From Leptolyngbya sp. CCY15150 (lineage in GTDB: Bacteria; Cyanobacteriota; Cyanobacteriia; RECH01): 64,000 nucleotides of DNA. A program made the position numbers and the translations under genes. The stretch spans positions 1-64,000 of the forward strand of contig NZ_JACSWB010000170.1 in NCBI RefSeq assembly GCF_016888135.1, given 5' to 3'. Shown one piece after another: positions 1-9,070 of this stretch (within the stretch, counting starts at the first letter, position 1; every line of letters begins with the position of its first letter). The notes below the pieces were generated by a model that was given only the letters and a program-made list of their open reading frames with translations, was not told the DNA's origin and ran no database searches.

Positions 1-2664
1 GGTGAGGTCGGCGCTGCTGAGGTTGGCGCTGAAGAGGTCGGTGCTGCTGAGGTCGGTGCTGCTGAGGTTGGCGCTGGTGAGGTCGGCGTGGAAGAGGTTG
101 GCGCTGGTGAGGTTGGCGTTGAAGAGGTTGGCGTTGCTGAGGTTGGCGCTGGTGAGGTTGGCGCTGCGGAGGTTGGCACTGATGAGGTTGGCGCTGCGGA
201 GAAATTTGCCCACGCTTTGGTTAAAGGTGCCCAGTTGCAAACAATCGCTGTAATGGATCATGCGGAGCCAACGCTCAGAGTCATGACCGTCCGTATCCGG
301 TTGACCGCAGGGATAGCAATGGATAGCCGCTTTTAGCGCCTCCACCGACTGAGCATACCGATGAATTTCCAGCAGCAAAATCAGCACATTCAACCCCGTA
401 GCGATATCGACTTGGCGCTGTCCGATAGTCGGCTGATACTTTTTCAGTTGGCGGGCTTTGCGCTGGGGCAGGGTTTCTTCCGTCGCATCAATAAACTTGC
501 CATCGCACCAGTCCAGATAAAAACCCTCCAGCCGTTTGAACAGTTCCACCCAATCTAGCTTGGCTTTTTTCAGCAAGCCGATCAGGTATTCCACAATTTC
601 TTGGGTCAAAGCGCCAAAACCAAACAGATCGTAGATTTCTCGGCACAGCATCTCTTCACGAACGAGATAGGGTTTACCCCGACTATCCTCTTTTTTTGTC
701 CAGCGCACTAGCGATTCAACCATCCGCTCGGCACACAAAAACTCACCAAAACTCTTGTGAAAAAACTCGATATGGTTCTCGCGGCCCTCCGTCGATTGCA
801 AATAAAACGCCGCCAGGGCATTCTTGAGGGGGTTTTGCTCGGCGTTTTGCTTGGCCTGGGCCAATATCTGTTTTGCGCCCTCATCTTCTTTCAGCCGTTC
901 TTCAATCAGGGCAATGGCGGCAAACTCGCCCCCCGACTGCACCACACACAACCCCGCCTCCGCCAAAATGCTGCGCAGGTCTTCCGGGTCAAGGCCGGTA
1001 ATTTTAGGGTTGAGATCAGCCCCGTTTTCACTGCGCTGCTTGGTCAACACCCAATCCAGCGCCGCCTCGTAAATTTGAATCCGCACGGCGACCGGGTCAT
1101 CGCCGGTGAGTTGAGACTCCTTGAGCTTGCCATCGCGGTGCAGCGCCGCCAGCAGGTAAAGCAGCAGGGGTTCCCTTGCCAGGGTTTTGACCTGCTTCGG
1201 GCACTGCTGGTTTTGCAAAAACGCCTGAAATTGCTGGGCTTTCTCGCTGCCCGCCAGCTTTTCCCAGTTCACAAACCACTGCTGCTGAATCTCCTCCGCC
1301 ATTGGCGCAATCTCGACCCGCTCCAGATTTACAGGCATCAGCCGTTCCACGCCATACAGCGCCAGGGGTCTACCAGTAAGCACTACTCGGTGGCCGCGAT
1401 CGCTAGTTTCAGCACAGCCTCTTTGAAACTTCTCCACCTGATCTAAAAATTGCTGGAGTCCACCTCCTGTGCCCCGTTCCAGCAGCAGTTCATCAAAGCC
1501 ATCCAAAAAGAACAGAAAGCGGGTGTTGCGATCGGTCAGCCAGCCCGGATCTTTAGTGAAATCCGTGGCAATGGCATCCTTCAGCGTTTGGTCAAGACTC
1601 TGGGCAAACACTGACACATCGCGCAGACGAATCAACACCGGAATCCAGATGGGCGACCACTTGCGTCGCACCTTGTCAGCAAACATCCGACAAAAAACGC
1701 TCTTGCCCCGTCCAGGCCCACCCTGAATAAACAACACCTGTCCCTGTTTTTGGGCATCCTGCAACAGCGTTTCTGCCCAGGTTTCAATGTTTTGGGGTGT
1801 AGCCCTGTAATCCACCCGACCTTCCCTATCAACGGGGCGCACTTGCAGCGGCACATACAACTCGGCAAAGGTGAACGACTCGTCGAACACCGGATCCTGG
1901 GGCTTGCAGGCAATCACCTCCTCCAGGTAGCGATCGACACTGGCATAGCGTTCCTGGTCTTGAAACCAACCCTCCCCATAGACCGCCGCCAGCCGCTTCA
2001 CCTGGTCGCGCACCTCCGCCACAATCTCCTTCAGGTAGCGGTGGGTGCTGCGGGCAATGCGTTCCGTGGTGCGATCGCTCTCTTCCGGCGACAACCCTGC
2101 CTCCTGCAACCGCTGGCTCAGCAGCCCATTAAAAATCCGCGCCAGTTGCGACTCATGGAAACAAATCAGTGTTTTCTTGGCTTCCTGCTCGGTTAGCTCC
2201 ACCTCCTTGCCATCTAGCTCCAGCTTCTTGCCCATCTGTTGAATCTGGTTTGTCAACGCTTCCGATGCAGGTTGGTCAGACAATCGCTGCACCAGCTCTG
2301 GATGCTGCTCTAGAAAAACCTGGACACTTTTCAGGTAGGCAGTCTGGGCGGCGATCGCCACCCCCACCTCCAACGACGGCTCCTGCGGCGTTACCTCCAT
2401 AATGTATTTCAGCAACCCCGCCGCCAACGGCACAAACGGCAAAGCCGCCGTCGCTACCTGCCCCAAGGGTGAACTCAACACATCCAGCAACGATGAAAAA
2501 TGGTTGACCAGGGGTGCTAGCTCTTGGGCGCTCTTGTTTTCCCGAATCGCTTTTGCCAAGTCGGCGAGCGTCTTCAGGCTATCCACACCTCCCTTAACTG
2601 TCCCCTCCCAGGAAATCGGCGTATTCAAACCTCGCCAGACATCGCGCCAGAGTTGTTTCACCAT
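1..2664 (-). CDS. NACHT-family NTPase with C-terminal pentapeptide repeats (3' end outside window)
   Basis: I translated the minus strand from an ATG at 2664; the frame stays open for 888 codons to the window edge, so the C terminus is missing. Residues about 1-250 are a helical N-terminal region I do not recognise. A P-loop GGPGRGKS lies at about 315-322 and a Walker B-like FFLDGFDELL at about 384, the spacing and style of NACHT STAND NTPases. A helical sensor region follows. From about residue 820 the protein becomes A(N/D)L-type pentapeptide repeats (SANLT, SANLS, HADLT), encoded by the 15-bp periodic DNA at 1-200. Bacterial NACHT proteins often act in antiphage immunity, with repeats as the sensor; that role is inference here. 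No SD is evident and the start could differ slightly. No partner gene lies on its 5' side: the neighbour at 2999 is divergent. Confidence 0.85.
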   Translation of the reverse strand, partial: MVKQLWRDVWRGLNTPISWEGTVKGGVDSLKTLADLAKAIRENKSAQELAPLVNHFSSLLDVLSSPLGQVATAALPFVPLAAGLLKYIMEVTPQEPSLEVGVAIAAQTAYLKSVQVFLEQHPELVQRLSDQPASEALTNQIQQMGKKLELDGKEVELTEQEAKKTLICFHESQLARIFNGLLSQRLQEAGLSPEESDRTTERIARSTHRYLKEIVAEVRDQVKRLAAVYGEGWFQDQERYASVDRYLEEVIACKPQDPVFDESFTFAELYVPLQVRPVDREGRVDYRATPQNIETWAETLLQDAQKQGQVLFIQGGPGRGKSVFCRMFADKVRRKWSPIWIPVLIRLRDVSVFAQSLDQTLKDAIATDFTKDPGWLTDRNTRFLFFLDGFDELLLERGTGGGLQQFLDQVEKFQRGCAETSDRGHRVVLTGRPLALYGVERLMPVNLERVEIAPMAEEIQQQWFVNWEKLAGSEKAQQFQAFLQNQQCPKQVKTLAREPLLLYLLAALHRDGKLKESQLTGDDPVAVRIQIYEAALDWVLTKQRSENGADLNPKITGLDPEDLRSILAEAGLCVVQSGGEFAAIALIEERLKEDEGAKQILAQAKQNAEQNPLKNALAAFYLQSTEGRENHIEFFHKSFGEFLCAERMVESLVRWTKKEDSRGKPYLVREEMLCREIYDLFGFGALTQEIVEYLIGLLKKAKLDWVELFKRLEGFYLDWCDGKFIDATEETLPQRKARQLKKYQPTIGQRQVDIATGLNVLILLLEIHRYAQSVEALKAAIHCYPCGQPDTDGHDSERWLRMIHYSDCLQLGTFNQSVGKFLRSANLISANLRSANLTSANLSNANLFNANLTSANLFHADLTSANLSSTDLSSTDLFSANLSSADLT

Positions 2665-2998
2665 TGATTTATTTTGGAGCAGCAATTTAGGTATAGTGTA
2701 GCCGATCTAGATTCGATGAACCTTTAGACAGTGAGGGTGGCGTTCATGCAATGTCTCCGCAGGAGAATCGCACCAGCAGTCAATGAGGCAGGGTCAGTCA
2801 TTGTGTATCTTTTAACAAGTCGATGAAGCAGCGGACGAGAGATCCTGGCTTCGATGCACAGATTATCTGCTGCTGCTGCTTATCTTAGTCGTTAGACAAC
2901 TTCTGTAATACATGGTTGAGCACAACATGTTTCTCAACTGTGCAACATAACTCAATCGCTTTGGTAAACTTGAGGTACTGATAGAGCTAGGTTGATCC
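2665..2998. other. Intergenic region between divergent genes, no gene seen
   Basis: This 334-bp stretch separates the NACHT gene (minus) from the Uma2 gene (plus) and must hold both promoters. I see no convincing ORF, tRNA or repeat. It has no HIP1 site. Confidence 0.5.
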
Positions 2999-3625
2999 AT
3001 GACTATTGCAGTCGATCAAGCAATTCACCAGCAACCCCTTAGCCTTGACGAGTTTCTCGCTCATTATGGTGGCGATAACCGCTACGAACTGATCGACGGA
3101 GAGGTGTTCGACTTGGAACCAACAGGCCTGCATGAGGAGGTTGCAGCCTTCATAACAACGAAGATTTGTGTCCAGATCGACAGAGCAGAGCTACCTTGGT
3201 TTGTCCTTCAGCGGGGACTGTTGCGCCCTTCTAACACTGCCATGACAGCATTTCGTCCTGATATCGCAGTTGTTGATCAAGATGAACTGACCCAAGAGCC
3301 GCTTTGGTATGACCAGTCAATCTTAACTCTAGGCACTTCGATTAAATTTGTGGCAGAAGTTGTAAGTAGCAACTGGCAAAATGATTATGCTCGTAAGCTT
3401 GAAGACTACGCAGCGTTAGGTATCCCAGAATATTGGATTGCAGACTACGCGGGATTGGGGGGAACTCGACATATCGGAAAGCCCAAACAGCCCACCCTTT
3501 CTATCTGTGCGCTAGTGGATGAAGAGTATGAAATTCAGCAGTTCCGAGGCAGTGAGATGATCGTCTCTCCAACCTTCCCAGAGTTGAGACTCATGGCTGA
3601 ACAAGTCTTGAGGGCTAATCGGTGA
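2999..3625 (+). CDS. Uma2 family (DUF820) putative restriction endonuclease-fold protein
   Basis: The 208-residue protein begins with the family's usual LSLDEFLAHYGGDNRYELIDGEV opening in modified form (LSLDEFLAHY, then YELIDGEVF). PD-(D/E)XK-type landmarks follow: RPDIAVV, then a VAEVVSS strand carrying the Glu, then KLEDYAALGIPEYWI with the Lys. Uma2 proteins are very numerous in cyanobacteria. They are predicted nucleases of unknown role, and their expansion is often linked to mobile DNA. The gene stands alone, divergent from the NACHT gene. A second, different family member lies at 59767-60348. Fold assignment is firm from the motif pattern; no substrate can be named. Confidence 0.85.
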   Translation: MTIAVDQAIHQQPLSLDEFLAHYGGDNRYELIDGEVFDLEPTGLHEEVAAFITTKICVQIDRAELPWFVLQRGLLRPSNTAMTAFRPDIAVVDQDELTQEPLWYDQSILTLGTSIKFVAEVVSSNWQNDYARKLEDYAALGIPEYWIADYAGLGGTRHIGKPKQPTLSICALVDEEYEIQQFRGSEMIVSPTFPELRLMAEQVLRANR

Positions 3626-3726
3626 CGGTGTTGCAAACAACCCCAACGCAGTAGACGTACAGAAGCTGACGAAGAACTTGTAGATCCCCATTGCTTCCAA
3701 GATTCACCCAAAACAGCCAACTCACC

Positions 3727-4725
3727 CTAAGCTTCGAGCAGCTCAGCGATTGCTGCTTCAATCATCGCCGTTGCCTCCCGGTTTCGGCCAGGGCCACCGG
3801 CATAATGCCCCCAAACCGAATCGATCACCCGCAGTTCCGCATTGGGCATCTGCGCCACCTCCAGCGCATTGTCCTCCGGTGTGAAATACAAATCCGTCGC
3901 ACAAGGCATGATCAACGAACGAGCCGCGATCGCCCCCAAAGCAGCGGAAAAATCCTGATTATAGCGAGGATGATCGCTGATATCGCCGTAGTACCAAGCC
4001 TCCATCATCGCCAGCAAATCATTGGCATCCCAAGCCAGATGGTCGTCCTCCCACCAGCGCAGCAGGTCATCCAGGGTATCGAAGCCCAAGTCTTTGTAGA
4101 GCCCCTCGCGGTAAAACGTTTGGGAGTAGACCCAGCCAGCATAGACACGACCAAAGGCTTTCAGTCCCTGCACTGGCGGCTGTTGATAAAATCCATGATT
4201 CCAGGTGCCATCCGCAGTTAGGGCAGCGCGAACGCCTGCCAGAAAAACCTGATTGTGGGGCGAGGTTTTGGCAGCACCACAGATGGCGAGCATGGTGCTG
4301 ACCTGATCGGGATAGAGAGCAGCCCAGTGGTAAGCCTGCATGGCTCCCATTGACCAACCTAGAACAAGGGCGATCGCTTCAATGCCAAACTGTTCCCACA
4401 GGAGCCGATGTTGACAGCGCACATTGTCGTAGAGCGATATCCGAGGAAAATCACCGCCTAGTCCGGTATTGCTGGGAGAGGACGATAGACCATTGCCAAA
4501 TAAGTTGGGAACAATGATGAAGTAGCGATCGGGGTTCAGGGCCCAGGTAGCGCCGATGATGGCGGCATTGCTGCGGTGGGTGCCGGTGTAGTAGGTAGGA
4601 AATAGGATCACATTATCTTTGCTATCGCTCAAGGTGCCATAGGTGGCGTAGGCAAGCTTAGCATTGAGTAAAATATCTCCTGATTGGAGTTCCAGATCGC
4701 CGAGTTCAAAGTACTGATAGTCCAT
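3727..4725 (-). CDS. Alpha/beta hydrolase, homoserine O-acetyltransferase (MetX)-like
   Basis: The 332-residue protein has the start typical of MetX-like hydrolases (YFELGDLELQSGDIL, then LAYATYGTL). Its nucleophile elbow is GWSMGAM, with Ser125. Likely acid and base are the Asp of CATDLYFTPEDN and the His of WGHYAGGPG near the C terminus. True MetX makes O-acetylhomoserine, but members of this branch without the acyltransferase signature may be plain hydrolases, so the substrate is open. It is the last gene of the minus-strand run that follows the ABC importer, 9 nt after the Rieske oxygenase gene, so it is probably co-transcribed. Location next to an oxygenase suggests it processes the oxygenase product or a related amide or ester. 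That is inference. Confidence 0.8.
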   Translation of the reverse strand: MDYQYFELGDLELQSGDILLNAKLAYATYGTLSDSKDNVILFPTYYTGTHRSNAAIIGATWALNPDRYFIIVPNLFGNGLSSSPSNTGLGGDFPRISLYDNVRCQHRLLWEQFGIEAIALVLGWSMGAMQAYHWAALYPDQVSTMLAICGAAKTSPHNQVFLAGVRAALTADGTWNHGFYQQPPVQGLKAFGRVYAGWVYSQTFYREGLYKDLGFDTLDDLLRWWEDDHLAWDANDLLAMMEAWYYGDISDHPRYNQDFSAALGAIAARSLIMPCATDLYFTPEDNALEVAQMPNAELRVIDSVWGHYAGGPGRNREATAMIEAAIAELLEA

Positions 4726-4734
4726 GGCCAGTCC

Positions 4735-5841
4735 CTAGGCGTTCAGCAAGTGCTGACGGATTAGCTTTTGCTGATGAATAATGCGGTCTTCCAGATGATT
4801 GGCCATGCCGGATTGATAGACACCGCTGGCATAGCCTTTTTGCACGCCCTCCGTGAGATCCATATCTTCTTGCATAAAATCTTCAAAGTCTTTCAGTAAA
4901 GTCTCCGTGGGAGTGCTAAAGCCGGGAATGGCAAACACCTCTAGGTTGACGCGACAGGATTCCACGCCGTTAGGTTCGATCTGAATCCAGGCAAGGACGC
5001 CGTTGGGGAAAGCCAGTAAATGCAGATTGGGGAACATCCCAAACGTAAGGAAGCCGTATCGATTGCGATCGCTTAAGTGTTCCAGAACGACATTGTCGGC
5101 ACGCCAGCCGGGCGTTGTGGGGGTATATAAACAGTTGACGTAGTCCCCGAAGGAATGTTCGTAATGGCGAATGGGGCCCTGTACCTTATTGAGGGTTTGG
5201 CGGTGGGCGATCGCTACGTGGTAGTCACAGAGGGTATTGTCGTGGTAGTTTTTCCAATTACAGGCGACGATATAGTGTTTCTGAATCACTAATTCAGTCG
5301 TCGGCTGGCGATAGCCTTGCAGGACAGTGGGAATATCACCAAGAAAATCAGTTAATTCACAAGGTGGATCAGAAAGGCAGACGAAGATAAAGTTATCCCA
5401 GAGGGCGATCGCCACCGGAACTAGGGGAAAGTCTGGTGTGTCGAAGGTGTCGGGGAAGCGATCGTGGGACGGTGCGCCGATCAGCTTGCCATCTAAACCA
5501 TAGACCCAGGCATGGTAAGGACAGATAATATGCTTGAGCGACTGGACGCCAGACTGGGTGCAGAGGGGAGAAGCACGATGGGGACAGACGTTATGGAAGG
5601 CTCGCAGTTGATGATCCCTATCCCGTACGATTAATAAACTAAGACCCGCAACCTCCTTCACCCAGACCTGACCGGGAGCAAGCTGAGCAGCATCACCAGC
5701 GTAGAGCCAAGTACGGCGAAAGATACGCTCTTGTTCAAGGGGTAAGAGCGCGGGGTCGGTGTAGAGTTGCCCTGGGAAAAAGTAGGCGTCGGGGTTGGCA
5801 ACGGTGAGCAGGTCAGGTAGGTTAGCAATCATAGGTCGCAT
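4735..5841 (-). CDS. Rieske non-heme iron oxygenase, alpha subunit
   Basis: This is a 368-residue ring-hydroxylating-type oxygenase. The Rieske cluster ligands are Cys86 and His88 (CPHRA) and Cys107 and His110 (CPYHAW). The mononuclear iron site is the DNTLCDYHVAIAH segment, with His208 and His213. The family includes aromatic dioxygenases and also N-demethylases such as GbcA and CntA, which attack methylated ammonium compounds. No beta subunit, ferredoxin or reductase gene is adjacent, which fits the single-component-alpha demethylase branch better than classical dioxygenases. The ATG directly abuts the TAG stop of the ABC ATPase gene, so translation is probably coupled. A second in-frame ATG at 5832 is possible. 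Substrate unknown. Confidence 0.85.
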   Translation of the reverse strand: MRPMIANLPDLLTVANPDAYFFPGQLYTDPALLPLEQERIFRRTWLYAGDAAQLAPGQVWVKEVAGLSLLIVRDRDHQLRAFHNVCPHRASPLCTQSGVQSLKHIICPYHAWVYGLDGKLIGAPSHDRFPDTFDTPDFPLVPVAIALWDNFIFVCLSDPPCELTDFLGDIPTVLQGYRQPTTELVIQKHYIVACNWKNYHDNTLCDYHVAIAHRQTLNKVQGPIRHYEHSFGDYVNCLYTPTTPGWRADNVVLEHLSDRNRYGFLTFGMFPNLHLLAFPNGVLAWIQIEPNGVESCRVNLEVFAIPGFSTPTETLLKDFEDFMQEDMDLTEGVQKGYASGVYQSGMANHLEDRIIHQQKLIRQHLLNA

Positions 5842-6615
5842 CTAAGCAATCAGAGCTTCGTCAGGTTTGCCCCGCAGGATATCCATAATGTCGTGTTTGT
5901 AGTCTTGAAACTGGGGTTTGCGTTTGGTGTCGTAGGTGCGATCGCCCGTCAGCTCCACTAGCACTTCTTTCTGGATGCGGCCTGGGCGGGCGGTCATCAC
6001 GTAAATACGCTGAGATAGGAAAACGGCTTCCTCAACATCGTGGGTAATCATCAAAATTGTGGTGCCGGTACGTCGCCACAGGTCGAGTAAGAAGAGCTGC
6101 ATAGTTTCCTTAGTTTGCACATCCAGTGCCCCAAAGGGTTCATCCATGAGTAAGATCTTAGGCTGATTCGCTAAGGCCCGAGCGATCGCTACCCGTTGTT
6201 TCATGCCGCCGGATAGTTCCTTGGGTAGGGCACGGGCAAATTTGCTGAGACCAACCACGTCTAGGTATTCGCTGGCCCGCTGTCGCCGCTCTGTCTTGGA
6301 AATGCCCTGCAGTTTCAGACCAAACTCGGCATTCTGCTGCACGTTCATCCAAGGATAAAGCGTGTAGCTTTGAAACACCATGCCGCGATCGCTGCCTGGC
6401 CCAACCACTTGAGCGCCGTCTACGGTAATCTCGCCTGCCGTAGGCGCATCTAATCCAGCAACTAGACGCAGTAGGGTAGACTTTCCAGAGCCTGAAGCGC
6501 CGACGGCACAGACAAATTCGCCCGTTTCCACATGCAGGTTAATATCCTTGAGGGCGACAAGTGGGCCATTACGGGTGTCAAATTGTTTATAAACGCTGGA
6601 GACTTCAAGGTGCAT
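5842..6615 (-). CDS. ABC transporter ATP-binding protein (TauB/SsuB type), probable guanidine importer subunit
   Basis: The nucleotide-binding subunit is 257 residues when started at the MHLEVSSVYKQF methionine. The longer frame up to 6729 would overlap the permease gene by 68 bp and its extra residues look non-coding. It has Walker A GASGSGKS, Q-loop, signature LSGGMKQRVAIARA, Walker B ILLMDEPFGALD and the switch His in MITHDVEEAV. This is the nitrate/sulfonate/taurine-type family. It lies between its permease gene and the Rieske gene in one minus-strand unit. In Synechocystis the equivalent three-gene transporter (sll1080-sll1082) sits beside the guanidine hydrolase genes, which supports guanidine or a related cation as substrate. 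Confidence 0.9.
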   Translation of the reverse strand: MHLEVSSVYKQFDTRNGPLVALKDINLHVETGEFVCAVGASGSGKSTLLRLVAGLDAPTAGEITVDGAQVVGPGSDRGMVFQSYTLYPWMNVQQNAEFGLKLQGISKTERRQRASEYLDVVGLSKFARALPKELSGGMKQRVAIARALANQPKILLMDEPFGALDVQTKETMQLFLLDLWRRTGTTILMITHDVEEAVFLSQRIYVMTARPGRIQKEVLVELTGDRTYDTKRKPQFQDYKHDIMDILRGKPDEALIA

Positions 6616-6661
6616 AGGAACGTTGGGGTAAAGGAACGATAGGTGTATAGATATCTCTAGA

Positions 6662-7501
6662 TTAATCAACCGCCCATTTACAGGACAGGCGCAGAATTGC
6701 CCGAAACGATAAGTCCAAGATAAAACCAATCAGCCCTAGGACAATCAAGCAGGCAAAAATTTCATCGGTTCTAAAAAATCGTTGAGCCAGTTGAATACGT
6801 TTTCCTAAACCCACTTCCGCTGCAACGAGTTCCGCCACAATCACCATATTCCAAGAGGTGGCGATATTAATTCGGAAGGTGTCGATAATGCTGGGCGTGA
6901 CGTAGGGCATAATCACTTGGGTGAGCACTTGCCAACGCCGACCGCCCAAGGTATAGGTCGCTTCCAAAAGATCCTTGGGCACAAATTTCACCGCGTCCAT
7001 GATCATCAGAACGTTGTAGAACAGCGTTCCTAGAAAAATCAGGGCGATTTTGGGCGCTTCGTCAAGCCCTAGATAAATAATCAGCAGCGGGGTAAAGGCA
7101 GGGGCTGGCATATACCGCAGGATGCCGATGATCGGTTCAAATAGAGCAGCGATGCTAGCGAAGGTACCCATGAGGATTCCTAGCGGCACAGAGACGATCG
7201 CTGCCAGGAGAAATCCGCAGGATACTCGGAAGACACTAGCCCAGGTATCTTGCAGCAAAAAACCTCGTTCCCACAATCCCATAAAGGCACGAACCACATC
7301 TGCGGGGGATGGCAGAAAAGCGGCATTCATACCCGGCAAGCTAGCAATAATCCACCAGCCTGTAAAGGGAATGATGATAGATAGGGTAAATAAGACCCAA
7401 TTCAGCGATTTGGGTATATCTTCAGCAATCCCCCAAAAGACCGTAGGTTTCAGTCCCTGGGTGCGGGGAGTATCAGTTAGGTCAGAGGATGTGGATGTCA
7501 T
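6662..7501 (-). CDS. ABC transporter permease (TauC/SsuC type), probable guanidine importer subunit
   Basis: This 279-residue integral membrane protein has about six hydrophobic segments, starting with LNWVLFTLSIIIPFTGWWII. The BPD_transp_1 coupling region contains the EATYTLGGRRWQVLTQVIMP stretch, which matches the EAA loop that contacts the ATPase. It lies 103 bp downstream of the substrate-binding lipoprotein gene and 46 bp upstream of the chosen ATPase start, so all three are likely one operon. The family imports small organic anions and cations with the help of a periplasmic receptor. Substrate assignment rests on the linked hydrolase cluster and not on this sequence. Confidence 0.88.
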   Translation of the reverse strand: MTSTSSDLTDTPRTQGLKPTVFWGIAEDIPKSLNWVLFTLSIIIPFTGWWIIASLPGMNAAFLPSPADVVRAFMGLWERGFLLQDTWASVFRVSCGFLLAAIVSVPLGILMGTFASIAALFEPIIGILRYMPAPAFTPLLIIYLGLDEAPKIALIFLGTLFYNVLMIMDAVKFVPKDLLEATYTLGGRRWQVLTQVIMPYVTPSIIDTFRINIATSWNMVIVAELVAAEVGLGKRIQLAQRFFRTDEIFACLIVLGLIGFILDLSFRAILRLSCKWAVD

Positions 7502-7604
7502 AATTGCTCGGGAAACCTTGAGAACAATGGGGGGCGATCGCCTACATCTAAGCGATCGCCATGAGAACTACCCAATCATCAGGCCAATCATCAGGATGCG
7601 CTTC

Positions 7605-8651
7605 TTAGCTATTGCTGGCGGCGTAGGCCTGCACGAAACGATTATCGAGAACCGCGTCTAGATCAGGAACCTTATCTTCGGTGATAAACCCAACACTGGT
7701 CATGAAGTCTGCCATGCGCTGGGCGGCGAAGGGCATATGTTTCATGTCTTCACCAGGGCTAAAGGCTTCTAGATTATCTTCTAGGTTAAACATCCTAGTC
7801 CCATCGGTAAACAGTTGGAACTCTTCGAGGGACACATCTGCCCGTTGGGCCATAATTTCCTGGGCGCGATCGGGATTCTCTTCCATGAAGGCTAAGACAT
7901 CAAACCAGGTATTCACCAGTGCCTGCACTTGATCGGGGCTTTCGTCAATCATGACTTGACTCACCACCAACAGATCGGGAATCGCTCCAGGATAGTCTTG
8001 AGAGCTCAACAGTTCCTTACTTCCTTCAAGCTGCAGCGCCGTCAGCCAATAGGGCGGCCAGGCGGCAACGGCATCAAGCTGTCCTGCAGCGAACGCTGCT
8101 GTGGCTTCACCCGTTTCTAACCCGCGAATCGTCACATCGCTGCGAGACATACCGGCTTCTTCTAGGGCTAGGCTAAGGAGGAAATCGCCGACGACGCCTT
8201 CTTCTAACCCCACATTCCTGCCAGCGAGATCCTGAATCGTATTGATCTCTTGCGTCACAATCACCTTGTCGTTACCGGCAGAGTTATCGTTGACCACCAC
8301 CACCACTTCGCCATTGACAGCATCAGCGGCAAAGGAAATCGTGTCGTTGAGCGTCTGGCAATTGGCATCTAATTGACCAACAGCAAAGGCTTCCATGGAT
8401 TCAAGATAGCCGTCAAACCAGCGTAGTTCGACGTTTGCGCCATTGGCAGCGAAGAGACCTTCCTCTTCGGCGATCGCCCAAGGCCACCAACCGGCCCAGT
8501 TGCTATAACCCAGCACCAACGGCGCACTCGTCGCATCCGAACCACTCGGAGCCTCCGAGGTTGGGGTTTCAGCGGAGGGATTACAGCCAACTGCCGCCGT
8601 GAGGCTGAGACAAAAAACGAGAAGTAAAGATACAAACTTAGGAATTCTCAT
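7605..8651 (-). CDS. ABC transporter substrate-binding lipoprotein (NMT1/TauA-like)
   Basis: The 348-residue receptor begins with a lipoprotein signal, MRIPKFVSLLLVFCLSLTAA, followed by the lipobox AVGC with the lipidated Cys at about residue 23. The mature part is a type II periplasmic-binding fold of the TauA/SsuA/NMT1 class. Typical elements are VLGYSNWAGWWPWAIAEEEG near the start and the DLAGRNVGLEEG segment. Aromatic residues in the first block (WAGWWPW) could form a cation-pi site, which would suit a guanidinium ligand; this is inference. It is the first gene of the importer operon. Its 5' region of 419 bp is the longest non-coding gap in the cluster, so a promoter is likely there. Confidence 0.88.
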   Translation of the reverse strand: MRIPKFVSLLLVFCLSLTAAVGCNPSAETPTSEAPSGSDATSAPLVLGYSNWAGWWPWAIAEEEGLFAANGANVELRWFDGYLESMEAFAVGQLDANCQTLNDTISFAADAVNGEVVVVVNDNSAGNDKVIVTQEINTIQDLAGRNVGLEEGVVGDFLLSLALEEAGMSRSDVTIRGLETGEATAAFAAGQLDAVAAWPPYWLTALQLEGSKELLSSQDYPGAIPDLLVVSQVMIDESPDQVQALVNTWFDVLAFMEENPDRAQEIMAQRADVSLEEFQLFTDGTRMFNLEDNLEAFSPGEDMKHMPFAAQRMADFMTSVGFITEDKVPDLDAVLDNRFVQAYAASNS

Positions 8652-9070
8652 AGGTTTAGGCTCAATGTGAATAGAACAATGGCAGCGAAATCATCTGGAT
8701 ATCAGGAGAGAGAGACCTTGGTCGTGTAATCTTGTGTCTCAACAAGCTCGCGTGACTCCGATTTTCTCTTGTCAACAGGGGGGTAGGAGGACTCCTGAGA
8801 GACTCTTGCACTCCAAACGAATATGGTCTACGTAGCCTGAGTTAGGAATAGTATGGGTTAGAGGTGGAGAGACTTGTCCTCGACGGTTCGACATCATGAG
8901 TAGCAATAGACCTCCACATCATTGTTGAGCAAGAAAATCCTAAGTACGCCACCCTGTCTTAATGTGTTCGATTTAGGGCAAGATTTACGGTAACGGAAGC
9001 TACGATTTCTCTAGGTTTAGCCAACTTTATGGCTGAGGATTTCGGCAATTATCTCTCAGAGTCTACGGAT
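8652..9070. other. Intergenic region, probable promoter of the ABC importer operon
   Basis: This 419-bp gap separates the hypB-like gene from the receptor gene, both on the minus strand. I searched both strands for the ykkC-I guanidine riboswitch core (CTAGGGTTCCG) and found no match. A GTA-N8-TAG sequence at 8832-8845 is one base off an NtcA site, but no good -10 box lies at the right distance. No ORF looks real. Confidence 0.4.

Noticed and set aside
1-200. Short regular repeats that might suggest a CRISPR array
   Set aside because: The 15-bp period has no spacers and translates on the minus strand as A(N/D)L pentapeptides of the NACHT protein.
757-1446. A 229-codon plus-strand frame opposite the NACHT gene
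   Set aside because: It is antisense to a clear NTPase sequence with Walker motifs and has no protein family pattern of its own.
8652-9070. Guanidine (ykkC-I) riboswitch before the importer or before gdmH
   Set aside because: I found no CTAGGGTTCCG core on either strand here or in 13018-13188. A covariance search would be needed to exclude weaker classes.
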